Of a DNA stretch of 47,618 nt, positions 7,884 through 14,635 are shown piece by piece. The position numbers and the translations under genes are program-made. This DNA comes from an uncultured Clostridia bacterium (GTDB lineage: Bacteria; Bacillota; Clostridia; Christensenellales; UBA1242): NCBI GenBank assembly GCA_944350275.1, contig CALVOK010000011.1, forward strand, positions 89,698 through 137,315, given 5' to 3'. The notes beneath the pieces are model-generated. The model had not been told where the DNA came from. It made no database searches and saw only the letters and a list, made by a program, of their open reading frames with translations. The number at the start of each line of letters is the position of its first letter. Positions within the stretch are counted from its first letter, which is position 1.

Positions 7884-8272
7884 GATGGCAGTAACTCCAT
7901 AACTATTTGGAGAATATTTGTTATTATTGGAAGTGCCATAACAAGAATAATAATTTTGCCACCCAAAAGTACTTTATCACCTAAACTAGAATTGCCAGTA
8001 TCAGCACAAATTCCTGAAGTAAACTCTATTAAATATCCTATCCCAATTATTTTTAAAAGAAGTGTATATAGGTTTGAATTTAGTCCTGTAATACCTATTA
8101 TATTTCTGAATATTTCAAATACATTAGACAAATAATCAATAACCATAAATAAGATTATCAACCCGCCTACTATCGCAATTATTACTGCAAAATCTGAGCG
8201 AATAGGTCTTATTATAACCGTAGCAAGACAAGTGATAAGCCCTATTGCAATGATTTTAAATATAATTTCCAT
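7880..8272 (-). CDS. spoIIIAD: Stage III sporulation protein AD
   Basis: The 130-residue hydrophobic protein has four predicted membrane segments. It contains LLKIIGIGYLIEFTSGICAD and TGNSSLGDKVLLGGKIIILV, the diagnostic pattern of SpoIIIAD (E...CkDaGesslA.KvElaGK in other species). It lies between spoIIIAC (6-base gap) and spoIIIAE (4-base overlap). Confidence 0.95.
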   Translation of the reverse strand: MEIIFKIIAIGLITCLATVIIRPIRSDFAVIIAIVGGLIILFMVIDYLSNVFEIFRNIIGITGLNSNLYTLLLKIIGIGYLIEFTSGICADTGNSSLGDKVLLGGKIIILVMALPIITNILQIVMELLPS

Positions 8273-8278
8273 AATCTC

Positions 8279-8473
8279 CTAAAAACTAAAAATTGTCTTT
8301 AATGTGTTAAAAAGGTCTCCTAACAAATTTAAAACCATAATAATAACAATTACCAAACCTGCAAGTGTTGCAAGTGTTGATATTTCATCTTTACCTGACT
8401 GTTTTAAAATTTGCCCAACAATAGCGGTCAAAAGACCTACCGCTGCAATTTTAAATATTATTTCAACTCCCAT
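8279..8473 (-). CDS. spoIIIAC: Stage III sporulation protein AC
   Basis: This 64-residue protein has two membrane helices with a short loop (ILKQSGKDEISTLATLAGLV), matching the SpoIIIAC pattern (vLkq.GreE.A.l.tlaG). Length and position before spoIIIAD are typical. SD AGGTGG. Confidence 0.94.
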   Translation of the reverse strand: MGVEIIFKIAAVGLLTAIVGQILKQSGKDEISTLATLAGLVIVIIMVLNLLGDLFNTLKTIFSF

Positions 8474-8480
8474 ATTCCAC

Positions 8481-8975
8481 CTAAATAAATATTACTACAA
8501 GCATAAGTCCACAAATTAGCCCAAGTTTTATTGAAAGAGAGCCATATTTTTTATTTTCTGCATTTGTCTTGCCTGCAAGTTCTTCAAATCGTGACTGAAA
8601 GTTTTTTAGTTCTTTAGATTGACTATCCACATCACTTCTACCAAGCGATTTGAAAAAGGTAAAGATTAAGTCCTTTTCGTTATCTTTTAAAAAATTTACA
8701 CCTTTAAATAGGTTTTCTTTATCAAGAGGTGCTTCCTTGTCTATAAATGCAATGTAATTATTATCAATACCCTTTAAAGCACTTTTGTTTTTCTCATCTA
8801 AGTTTAAAAAAATATTTTTCAGTCTTTCACGTGAATAATTTATTTCAATATCAAATTTTTGACATAAATACAAAAGAGACTGGAAAAAGTTTGCACGTAT
8901 TTTGTATTTTTTAGAAAAAATGTAACCTATCAAGGTACAGAGAAATACAATAAAGATTAAAAATACATATTTCAT
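8481..8975 (-). CDS. spoIIIAB: Stage III sporulation protein AB
   Basis: This 164-residue protein has an N-terminal membrane segment (KYVFLIFIVFLCTLIGYIFS), a helical cytoplasmic domain (LLYLCQKFDIEINYSRERLK, FTFFKSLGRSDVDSQSKELK) and a C-terminal membrane segment. SpoIIIAB resembles type II secretion GspF-like platform proteins. I chose the ATG at 8975, directly after GGAGGG, over an in-frame TTG at 8993 without an SD. The spacing of 3-4 bases is short. It is the second gene of the operon. Confidence 0.92.
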   Translation of the reverse strand: MKYVFLIFIVFLCTLIGYIFSKKYKIRANFFQSLLYLCQKFDIEINYSRERLKNIFLNLDEKNKSALKGIDNNYIAFIDKEAPLDKENLFKGVNFLKDNEKDLIFTFFKSLGRSDVDSQSKELKNFQSRFEELAGKTNAENKKYGSLSIKLGLICGLMLVVIFI

Positions 8976-9054
8976 ATTCCCTCCAATTATCAAAATTTTT
9001 ATACTTTTACTTGTGATAGAATATATTTTTTAAATTGAATAATTTTAAAAACTA

Positions 9055-9960
9055 CTATAATCTTACTCTTGAAAAATTTTCATTGTAAATTCCTTCAAGC
9101 GTCCCTGGACCTTTTCTTAGAGATAATAATACGTATCTTTCAAAGAGTTTGTCGCTTATTACTTTTTCAAAATTCGGTTTCTTCAAAAAACTTTCAATGC
9201 TATCACAGTGGACTGATGCAAAAACTGTAACTCCGCAATTTATAGCATACTCAACTGCGTTTATATCTTCAGCCTGCCCAAGTTCATCAGTGACAATTAT
9301 GTTTGGACTTAATGCCCTAATACCATTTTCAAAGCCAACTGCCTTTTTTGCAAATGAAATTTTATCTGAGAAATTACCAATACTACCATGGCTCCCAATG
9401 TCAAGTTCTCCTCGTTCGTCAAGAACCAAGACATTGTATGCATAATTTCGCTCAGATAATTGACAAATAAAATCTCGCAGAAATGTAGTTTTCCCAGCAC
9501 CTGGTGGTGAAAGTACAAGAGTGTTGTACACTTTATTTTCTTCTACCAAATAATCAAATGCAGACAAAGAACAATTTTTTATTTCATGTGGAAGTCGTAT
9601 ATTCACACTTGAAAAATTGGTCATTGTCTTGATTTTGTTATTTTCTTCAACTATATCTCCACCTATTCCTAACCTTATACCTCCCTGCGTCACGATAAAG
9701 CCTCTTTTAATTTGTTCATTTACCGAATATATGGAACACTCACTTGCTCTAAAAATAATATCCTCTATCATAATCTTACTTGGATAAATGGCGTCTTTTA
9801 AGTTTGATGTTGTTCCATTAAACCCCAAAAAAGTACGTTGACCGCCTATCAAAAGTACAATGGGTTTATCTGCACGCAACCTTATTTCATTGACTGAGTT
9901 AAAATTTACCTTTTTAGCGAGAATGTTATATATTTCATTAGGCAAAATCTTTTCAAGCAT
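9055..9960 (-). CDS. spoIIIAA: Stage III sporulation protein AA (ATPase)
   Basis: This 301-residue ATPase has Walker A in VLSPPGAGKTTFLRDFICQL and Walker B in NVLVLDERGELDIG. The N-terminal domain contains EIRLRADKPIVLLIGGQRTF, and later VTDELGQAEDINAVEYAINC. SpoIIIAA resembles secretion ATPases and is thought to energise the SpoIIIA channel in the mother cell. The ATG at 9960 follows GAGGT and precedes the conserved MLEKILPNEIYNIL. An in-frame start at 10002 would add 14 residues with no SD. It is first in the operon. No convincing sigma-A or sigma-E promoter could be fixed upstream. Confidence 0.96.
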   Translation of the reverse strand: MLEKILPNEIYNILAKKVNFNSVNEIRLRADKPIVLLIGGQRTFLGFNGTTSNLKDAIYPSKIMIEDIIFRASECSIYSVNEQIKRGFIVTQGGIRLGIGGDIVEENNKIKTMTNFSSVNIRLPHEIKNCSLSAFDYLVEENKVYNTLVLSPPGAGKTTFLRDFICQLSERNYAYNVLVLDERGELDIGSHGSIGNFSDKISFAKKAVGFENGIRALSPNIIVTDELGQAEDINAVEYAINCGVTVFASVHCDSIESFLKKPNFEKVISDKLFERYVLLSLRKGPGTLEGIYNENFSRVRL

Positions 9961-10040
9961 ATCTACCTCTTGCCTTAATCTATGAAAAAAGAATTTTATC
10001 AATACAATAACGACAAATTAAGTCAAAATTTTATTAATTA

Positions 10041-10070
10041 CAAAAAAATGTTCGGCTAAAATACCGAACA
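10041..10070 (-). terminator. Intrinsic terminator of the ArsR-like gene
   Basis: Minus-strand TGTTCGG (10070-10064) pairs with CCGAACA (10055-10049) across an 8-base AT loop, followed by seven Ts. It separates the ArsR-like gene from the spoIIIA operon, so the latter needs its own promoter between 9961 and 10040. Confidence 0.85.
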
Positions 10071-10082
10071 ATTTTATATTTG

Positions 10083-10662
10083 CGGAAAACAATATAATTT
10101 TTATATACTTAATTTTTCTCTCTATCTAATTTTCTAAAAATGCTTCCTGCACCTTCGAAAATCAATATAATACTGCCTAAAAATCTTGCAGATACATGAT
10201 AATAATCATTATATTTTGCAATGATACCTATCTTTTCAAGATGTGATAAGTGATGATAAATCTTTCCAGTTGTAGAAAAATTTAAGTTTTCCATCAAATC
10301 TTTTGCAGTATAAGACTTTTTCATTAATTCTTTAATAATATTAATACGCTCAATACTTGAAAAAGCATCTATAATATTTGCAAGTTCTGTTGCATCATAT
10401 TTAAGAATTTCGTCAACCGTCACAACGTTAGAACCAAAGATAGATGAAACAGTACCATCCTCTGTTTTATATTTCCCAGCATAAACTAAACGACCATTTT
10501 CAAGTTCTTTAGGATCTATAACATCTTTAAATTTTGGTGTGTTATCCCCTTTGATTTGTTTCCCCTCTAGAGTCTTTACTCTTTCTTCAAGTCCATCTAT
10601 TCTTTTTATAAGTGTATCTATTTCCATCTTTACCCCCTTATTTATGGAATTATTGTTTTCCG
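10083..10662. repeat. 12-bp inverted repeat flanking the ArsR-like gene
   Basis: CGGAAAACAATA lies at 10083-10094 and its exact reverse complement TATTGTTTTCCG at 10651-10662. The upstream arm starts at the expected transcription start of the ArsR-like gene. The downstream arm lies between its stop codon and terminator. The two mRNA ends are therefore complementary; either arm could also be a protein-binding half-site. Confidence 0.6.
10109..10627 (-). CDS. ArsR-like winged-helix protein with N-terminal coiled coil
   Basis: This 172-residue protein begins with a short coiled coil (MEIDTLIKRIDGLEERVKTL, 1-22). A linker with RLVYAGKYKTEDGTVSSIFG follows, then a winged helix (about 85-150): IIDAFSSIERINIIKELMKK, SYTAKDLMENLNFSTTGKIY and HHLSHLEKIGIIAKYNDYYH, which matches the ArsR-type recognition-helix pattern. 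No cysteine metal site is visible. It lies alone between efp and the spoIIIA operon with its own promoter and terminator. Target and ligand are unknown. SD AGGGGG. Confidence 0.8.
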   Translation of the reverse strand: MEIDTLIKRIDGLEERVKTLEGKQIKGDNTPKFKDVIDPKELENGRLVYAGKYKTEDGTVSSIFGSNVVTVDEILKYDATELANIIDAFSSIERINIIKELMKKSYTAKDLMENLNFSTTGKIYHHLSHLEKIGIIAKYNDYYHVSARFLGSIILIFEGAGSIFRKLDREKN

Positions 10663-10669
10663 TAATTAC

Positions 10670-10698
10670 ATAATATCATAATATAATGTATTTGTCAA
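10670..10698 (-). promoter_or_regulatory. Sigma-A promoter of the ArsR-like gene
   Basis: Minus-strand TTGACA (10693-10698) and TATTAT (10670-10675), 17-base spacer. Transcription should begin near 10663, exactly where the CGGAAAACAATA repeat arm starts. Confidence 0.8.
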
Positions 10699-10730
10699 TA
10701 CGTTTTTTATATTTTTCAAAAAATTTTAAA

Positions 10731-10804
10731 CAAAAAAAGCACACTGAATTTTGAAGTGCACCCCAAAAGTTAGATACTTAAGGGGGAACATTTTTCAATG
10801 TGCT
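10731..10804 (-). terminator. efp terminator carrying an IS3-like terminal sequence
   Basis: The outer stem pairs AGCACATTGAA (minus strand, 10804-10794) with TTCAGTGTGCT (10748-10738), 11 pairs with one wobble, followed by a run of seven Ts. The large loop is not ordinary. On the plus strand it reads TGAAGTGCACCCCAAAAGTT then AGATACTTAAGGGGG, and CCCCAAAAGTTAGA resembles the terminal inverted repeats of IS3-family (IS150-type) elements. CCCC and GGGG can form an inner stem. No transposase is present. Confidence 0.6.
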
Positions 10805-10868
10805 ATTTAAAAAACATTTATAAAAATTATTTTTAAGATAAAAGCATTTTAAATTTTAAACTTTATTT

Positions 10869-11429
10869 TTACTTTACTCTTTCCATATAACTTCCATCAC
10901 GAGTATCAATTCTTATTCTATCACCTACATTGATAAAAAGTGGTACGTTTAACACATAACCAGTTTCTACCTTTGCTGGTTTGGTAGTTGATTTTGATGT
11001 ATCTCCCTGTATTCCTGGTTCACAATCAACAACTTCAAGTTCTACGAAGTTTGGAGCATACACAGCAAATGGGTTTCCTTTATAGAAATACATTGTACAA
11101 TTTTCGTTTTCTTTTATAAAATTCAATGCATCTTCGACACTATCTTTGTTTAGTGGAATTTGGTCAAATGTTTCTGCATCCATAAAGTAAAAAATATCTC
11201 CATCATTATAAAGATAAGTCATTTCCTTTTTCTCAATAACTGCAATTTGAAACTTATCAGACGGATTAAATGTAGTTTCTTTTACCTGTCCTGTCATAAC
11301 ATTTTTGAGTTTTGCTCTTACAAATGGTGAGCCTTTCCCTGGTTTAACATGTAAAAAATCTACAACAGAATAAACTGCTCCGTCCCATTCAAAAGTTGTT
11401 CCTTTTCTAAAATCTCCTGCAAATACCAT
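10869..11429 (-). CDS. efp: Elongation factor P
   Basis: This 186-residue protein has the EF-P three-domain layout: an N-terminal KOW-like domain with [20 protein letters not shown] (the conserved loop lysine lies in KPGKG), the central OB region ([20 protein letters not shown]) and the C-terminal signature [23 protein letters not shown] relieves ribosome stalling at proline runs. A position near spoIIIAA is common in Firmicutes. SD AAGGAG. Confidence 0.97.
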   Translation of the reverse strand: MVFAGDFRKGTTFEWDGAVYSVVDFLHVKPGKGSPFVRAKLKNVMTGQVKETTFNPSDKFQIAVIEKKEMTYLYNDGDIFYFMDAETFDQIPLNKDSVEDALNFIKENENCTMYFYKGNPFAVYAPNFVELEVVDCEPGIQGDTSKSTTKPAKVETGYVLNVPLFINVGDRIRIDTRDGSYMERVK

Positions 11430-11463
11430 AATAAATCTCCTTAATATATATTTTAACTTCTTT

Positions 11464-11492
11464 ATTTTATCACATAAAAAACTATTTGTCTA
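11464..11492 (-). promoter_or_regulatory. Predicted sigma-A promoter of efp
   Basis: Minus-strand -35 TAGACA (11487-11492) and -10 TAAAAT (11464-11469), 17-base spacer. The -35 overlaps the end of the AP endonuclease gene. Confidence 0.65.
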
Positions 11493-12339
11493 GTGTTTTT
11501 AAATATATTTTTTTCATAATAAGTGAATCGTGGGGCATTTTATCCATAGATTCACAAATAACCCTTGGAGTAAGTTTATATTCTACAAGCACATCAGCAA
11601 GCGGGTCAAACTCGGGTCCATATATTTCATCATCATAATTTAAATGTTTTATTTCTCCCTTAGCACCATATTGGATTTTAGAAAAATGAATATGACAATT
11701 ACTTGTTCTCTCAAAACCCAACTTATCAATGCAATAATCAAAAATCTTTTTATAATCATCTTTTGTTTTTAAAGAACCTTGCTCTAAGGCATTAATATGT
11801 CCAAAATCAAAAGTAGGGACCAAATGAGAATTTGTCTTACATAAATCTATTACTTCCTTATAAGTACCAATTTGCATAGTTTTACCCATAGTTTCTGGGC
11901 ATAGCAGAATTCCATTTAAAATCCCCTCTGACTCCATCTTATCAAAAGTTTCCTTAAACCTCAACTGAGTAAGCGAAAGTGCCTCATCTCGTTTTAGTTT
12001 ACCACATGATGCCGGATGAAAAACAAGTCTATCTGCTCCAAAGGCTTTCAAAAATTTTATTCCTGTATAGATGTAACCTTGTGTTTTTTGGTACATGACA
12101 TCGTCAGGATTTGCAAAATTTATATAAAATGGAGCATGAAGAGATAGTTTTATATTGTATTCCTTAAATTTTTCGCCTGCCTTTGTCGCAAGTTCGGTTG
12201 ACATTTGGTAACCATGCCCAAAAGAATACTCATAAGCATCCAATCCGTACTCCTTAATCCATTCAGGAACCTCCAAAATTGACTTGTGCCCCTGTTCATA
12301 AAACTCATTACCACATCCTGATGACCCAAACAAAACCAT
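11482..12339 (-). CDS. AP endonuclease family 2 (endonuclease IV-like TIM barrel)
   Basis: This 285-residue protein shows the metal-binding pattern of the Nfo family: His in [16 protein letters not shown], His in [11 protein letters not shown], Glu in [10 protein letters not shown], Asp and His in [13 protein letters not shown], His in [10 protein letters not shown], and Glu in [10 protein letters not shown]. Endonuclease IV cleaves DNA at abasic sites. The region after CHIHFS (KHLNYDDE) is less like canonical Nfo, so a different sugar-phosphate substrate cannot be excluded. It follows truB by 21 bases with SD AAAAGGAG, so it probably shares the nusA-operon transcript. Confidence 0.85.
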   Translation of the reverse strand: MVLFGSSGCGNEFYEQGHKSILEVPEWIKEYGLDAYEYSFGHGYQMSTELATKAGEKFKEYNIKLSLHAPFYINFANPDDVMYQKTQGYIYTGIKFLKAFGADRLVFHPASCGKLKRDEALSLTQLRFKETFDKMESEGILNGILLCPETMGKTMQIGTYKEVIDLCKTNSHLVPTFDFGHINALEQGSLKTKDDYKKIFDYCIDKLGFERTSNCHIHFSKIQYGAKGEIKHLNYDDEIYGPEFDPLADVLVEYKLTPRVICESMDKMPHDSLIMKKIYLKTLDK

Positions 12340-12360
12340 TTTCTTCTCCTTTTTATTATT

Positions 12361-13215
12361 TTAAATCAATCGTAATTTAAACCTCATCAACCCACTTTCA
12401 ACAGTTACAATACCCAAAAAAACACCATCTGAGCAAACTCTGAATTCTCCATCTTCGGAAAAAGAAATGTTTACTCCATTCAACAGCATATCGGAATCTT
12501 TTTTTGAAATATCAACTTTTTCAAGATTTTCAAATATACTATCAAGTTGAATTAGTTTATATTTTCCACTTTGTATTTCTTCTAGTTTATATGAGTCCTT
12601 AATATCGAATTGCCCACATCTAGTACGTTGAATGTACAACATAATACTATATGTATTTAATAATGTACCTAAATCTCTACACACAGAGCGGATATATGTC
12701 CCACTTGAACAATGAATTTCAAATTCAAATACATTTCTGTCTAATTGCGAAATAAGTTTTATTGAATAAATTTCTATTTCTTTCGGTTTTAGTAATATGT
12801 CATTTCTACCCTGCCTTGCAAGGTTATAAGCCTTTTGTCCATTAATCTTTTTTGCTGAATAAAGTGGTGGTAATTGTTGCTGTTTTCCAATCAACTTAGG
12901 CAAAACATTTAAAATATCATCTTTCGTTATCAGAGCATTTTCATCAATTTGAGTGATTTTCCCCTCTGTGTCTAGTGTTTCCGACGTTTCACCAAATTTG
13001 AATATTGTCCTATATACTTTGTCTTTATTCAAAAAATAGTCAAACAACTTTGTGCCCTTGCCAAGTGTTACAGGCAAAAGTCCTTCACCTAGAACATCTA
13101 AAGTACCTAAGTGGCCAGCCTTATCCGCACCAAGAATATGTTTTGCTTTATTTACTACACCATTTGATGATATATTTTTTTCTTTATTAACAAGAATTAT
13201 TCCATTTATTTTCAT
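12361..13215 (-). CDS. truB: tRNA pseudouridine(55) synthase
   Basis: This 284-residue protein begins MKINGIILVNKEKNISSNGV. It has the catalytic-Asp motif KAGHLGTLDVLGEGLLPVTL (Asp in GTLD), then PPLYSAKKINGQKAYNLARQ and VFEFEIHCSSGTYIRSVCRD. TruB makes the universal pseudouridine 55 in the tRNA T-loop. The start overlaps the end of the DHH phosphoesterase gene by 4 bases. A C-terminal PUA-like segment is short. Confidence 0.96.
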   Translation of the reverse strand: MKINGIILVNKEKNISSNGVVNKAKHILGADKAGHLGTLDVLGEGLLPVTLGKGTKLFDYFLNKDKVYRTIFKFGETSETLDTEGKITQIDENALITKDDILNVLPKLIGKQQQLPPLYSAKKINGQKAYNLARQGRNDILLKPKEIEIYSIKLISQLDRNVFEFEIHCSSGTYIRSVCRDLGTLLNTYSIMLYIQRTRCGQFDIKDSYKLEEIQSGKYKLIQLDSIFENLEKVDISKKDSDMLLNGVNISFSEDGEFRVCSDGVFLGIVTVESGLMRFKLRLI

Positions 13216-14177
13216 TTTATCTCACATTGTTTTTTACATTCATTTACAATTTCATCTTTTAATTTTTCAATATTATTGGCAATAATTTTTGCTCCTGCAG
13301 CAGAGATATGACCTCCACCACCAAACTTTTCTGCAATATCTTTCACATTAAATCCATACTTACCTCTCATAGAAAGACTATAGTAATTAGGAGTTTGCTC
13401 TATAAGACTAAAGGATATATCGACACCATCAACATTCAGCAATTTACTACTAAAGTAATCACAATCATCCTTAATTGCGTTATATTTCTGAAGAGTTTTT
13501 AAACTTACAAGACAATAGGCAATGTTGTCATCTATTTTTAAATTATTCAATAGATATTTTTCAAGTTCAATATCTTTAAGTGTTTTGGACTTATATTCAA
13601 CATTATTTATAAAGGTAATATTCGCACCTGTTTTTATACATTTATAAGCAACATAAAATGAATTTACATTTGTATTAGTGTTTAGAAATGAGTTTGTATC
13701 ACCTGTAAGACCTATAAACACAAGAGAGGCAAGTTTACTATTAAATTCAATTTTTAACTCTTTAATAAGTTTATACACAACTTCACTGCAAGAACTAAAA
13801 TTTTTGTTTCTATATGTGAAATCACCTTGCAATAAATCACTTGAATGATGGTCTAATACGATTTTTTTTCTCCCATTTAAAAATATATCTTTAAAATCAC
13901 CTAATAAATTTGGAGTTGAAGTATCCGTAGAAATAAAGAGGTCATATTGCTTATCAATAAAATCCTTTTGAATTGGATTTTCTTGTATTAATTTCACTTT
14001 ACGAGGAAGTATTTCATCTTTAAGATAAATATCAACCTCTTTTCCTAGTTGTCTACAAGCATAATACAATGATAAAGACGAGCCTAGTGCATCTAAATCA
14101 GGATTTTTATGTGTAAAAATTGCTATTTTTTTAGCATTGTGAATTTCTTTTGCAATTATTTTTAGAGATGCCTTCAT
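13212..14177 (-). CDS. DHH-family phosphoesterase, NrnA-like (nanoRNase/pAp phosphatase)
   Basis: This 321-residue protein has the DHH motifs AIFTHKNPDLDALGSSLSLY (motif I, D.D..GS), LFISTDTS, VLDHHSSD (DHH), LVFIGLTGDTNSF and the DHHA1 motif EKFGGGGHISAAGAKI. NrnA-type enzymes degrade short oligoribonucleotides and dephosphorylate pAp. Placement between rbfA and truB is standard in Firmicutes. It starts 10 bases after rbfA. Confidence 0.92.
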   Translation of the reverse strand: MKASLKIIAKEIHNAKKIAIFTHKNPDLDALGSSLSLYYACRQLGKEVDIYLKDEILPRKVKLIQENPIQKDFIDKQYDLFISTDTSTPNLLGDFKDIFLNGRKKIVLDHHSSDLLQGDFTYRNKNFSSCSEVVYKLIKELKIEFNSKLASLVFIGLTGDTNSFLNTNTNVNSFYVAYKCIKTGANITFINNVEYKSKTLKDIELEKYLLNNLKIDDNIAYCLVSLKTLQKYNAIKDDCDYFSSKLLNVDGVDISFSLIEQTPNYYSLSMRGKYGFNVKDIAEKFGGGGHISAAGAKIIANNIEKLKDEIVNECKKQCEIK

Positions 14178-14187
14178 TTATTTTATT

Positions 14188-14553
14188 TTACTCCTCATCT
14201 TCCTCGTTTGGTATATTTAATGTGCTAAGTATTTCGTTTATTCTAAGTGTTGCTTTTGTACCTTTATCAAGTTCAAAAAGCAATTTTGGTACTTGTGGCA
14301 TTTTTACCATTTTAGCAAGTTCATGTTTTATAAAACCCTCAGATTTTTGTAAAATATTGATTACCTCCTTAGCATCACTTTCATTTTCATAATCCATGGA
14401 TATTTTAACTTTACACGTTTTAAAATCTGGAGAAACATTTGCTTCGCTTACATAAAGCATAGGACTTATTCTAGGGTCGTTTAATTTGTTTTGAATTATA
14501 TATCCAATGTTCTTTTGTATTTGACTGTTTGCTCTTTCAAATCTAATTGACAT
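14188..14553 (-). CDS. rbfA: Ribosome-binding factor A
   Basis: This 121-residue protein begins MSIRFERANSQIQKNIGYII and contains NDPRISPMLYVSEANVSPDF and a C-terminal VPKLLFELDKGTKATLRINE. RbfA helps mature the 30S subunit near the 16S 5' end. SD AAAAGGAG. A hairpin and a predicted promoter lie just upstream, between infB and rbfA. The acidic tail (EEDEE) is unremarkable. Confidence 0.95.
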   Translation of the reverse strand: MSIRFERANSQIQKNIGYIIQNKLNDPRISPMLYVSEANVSPDFKTCKVKISMDYENESDAKEVINILQKSEGFIKHELAKMVKMPQVPKLLFELDKGTKATLRINEILSTLNIPNEEDEE

Positions 14554-14569
14554 ATTGTCTCCTTTTAAA

Positions 14570-14597
14570 AATAGGATAAGATTAAACTTACCCTATT
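14570..14597 (-). terminator. Hairpin with T-run between infB and rbfA (possible attenuator)
   Basis: On the minus strand AATAGGGTAAG (14597-14587) pairs with CTTATCCTATT (14580-14570), 11 pairs with one G-U wobble, loop TTTAAT, followed by further Ts. It sits 5 to 10 bases before the rbfA SD, so it may reduce read-through from infB. Confidence 0.5.
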
Positions 14598-14625
14598 ATT
14601 ATAACCCATCTTTTAATTTTTTCAA
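14598..14625 (-). promoter_or_regulatory. Possible internal promoter for rbfA-nrnA-truB
   Basis: Minus-strand TTGAAA and a perfect -10 TATAAT (14598-14603) with a 16-base spacer. Transcription would start inside the first arm of the hairpin at 14570-14597, so transcripts from this promoter would escape that hairpin. Confidence 0.45.
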
Positions 14626-14635
14626 AATAAAAAAT

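Noticed and set aside
9961..10040. Sigma-E promoter for the spoIIIA operon
   Set aside because: A CATAGATT-like -10 occurs near 9975, but no -35 at the proper spacing could be fixed, and a TTGACT start is equally weak.
10749..10793. A complete insertion sequence or transposase in the efp-arsR gap
   Set aside because: Only one IS3-like end is visible, the gap is too short for a transposase, and no transposase-like frame is present.
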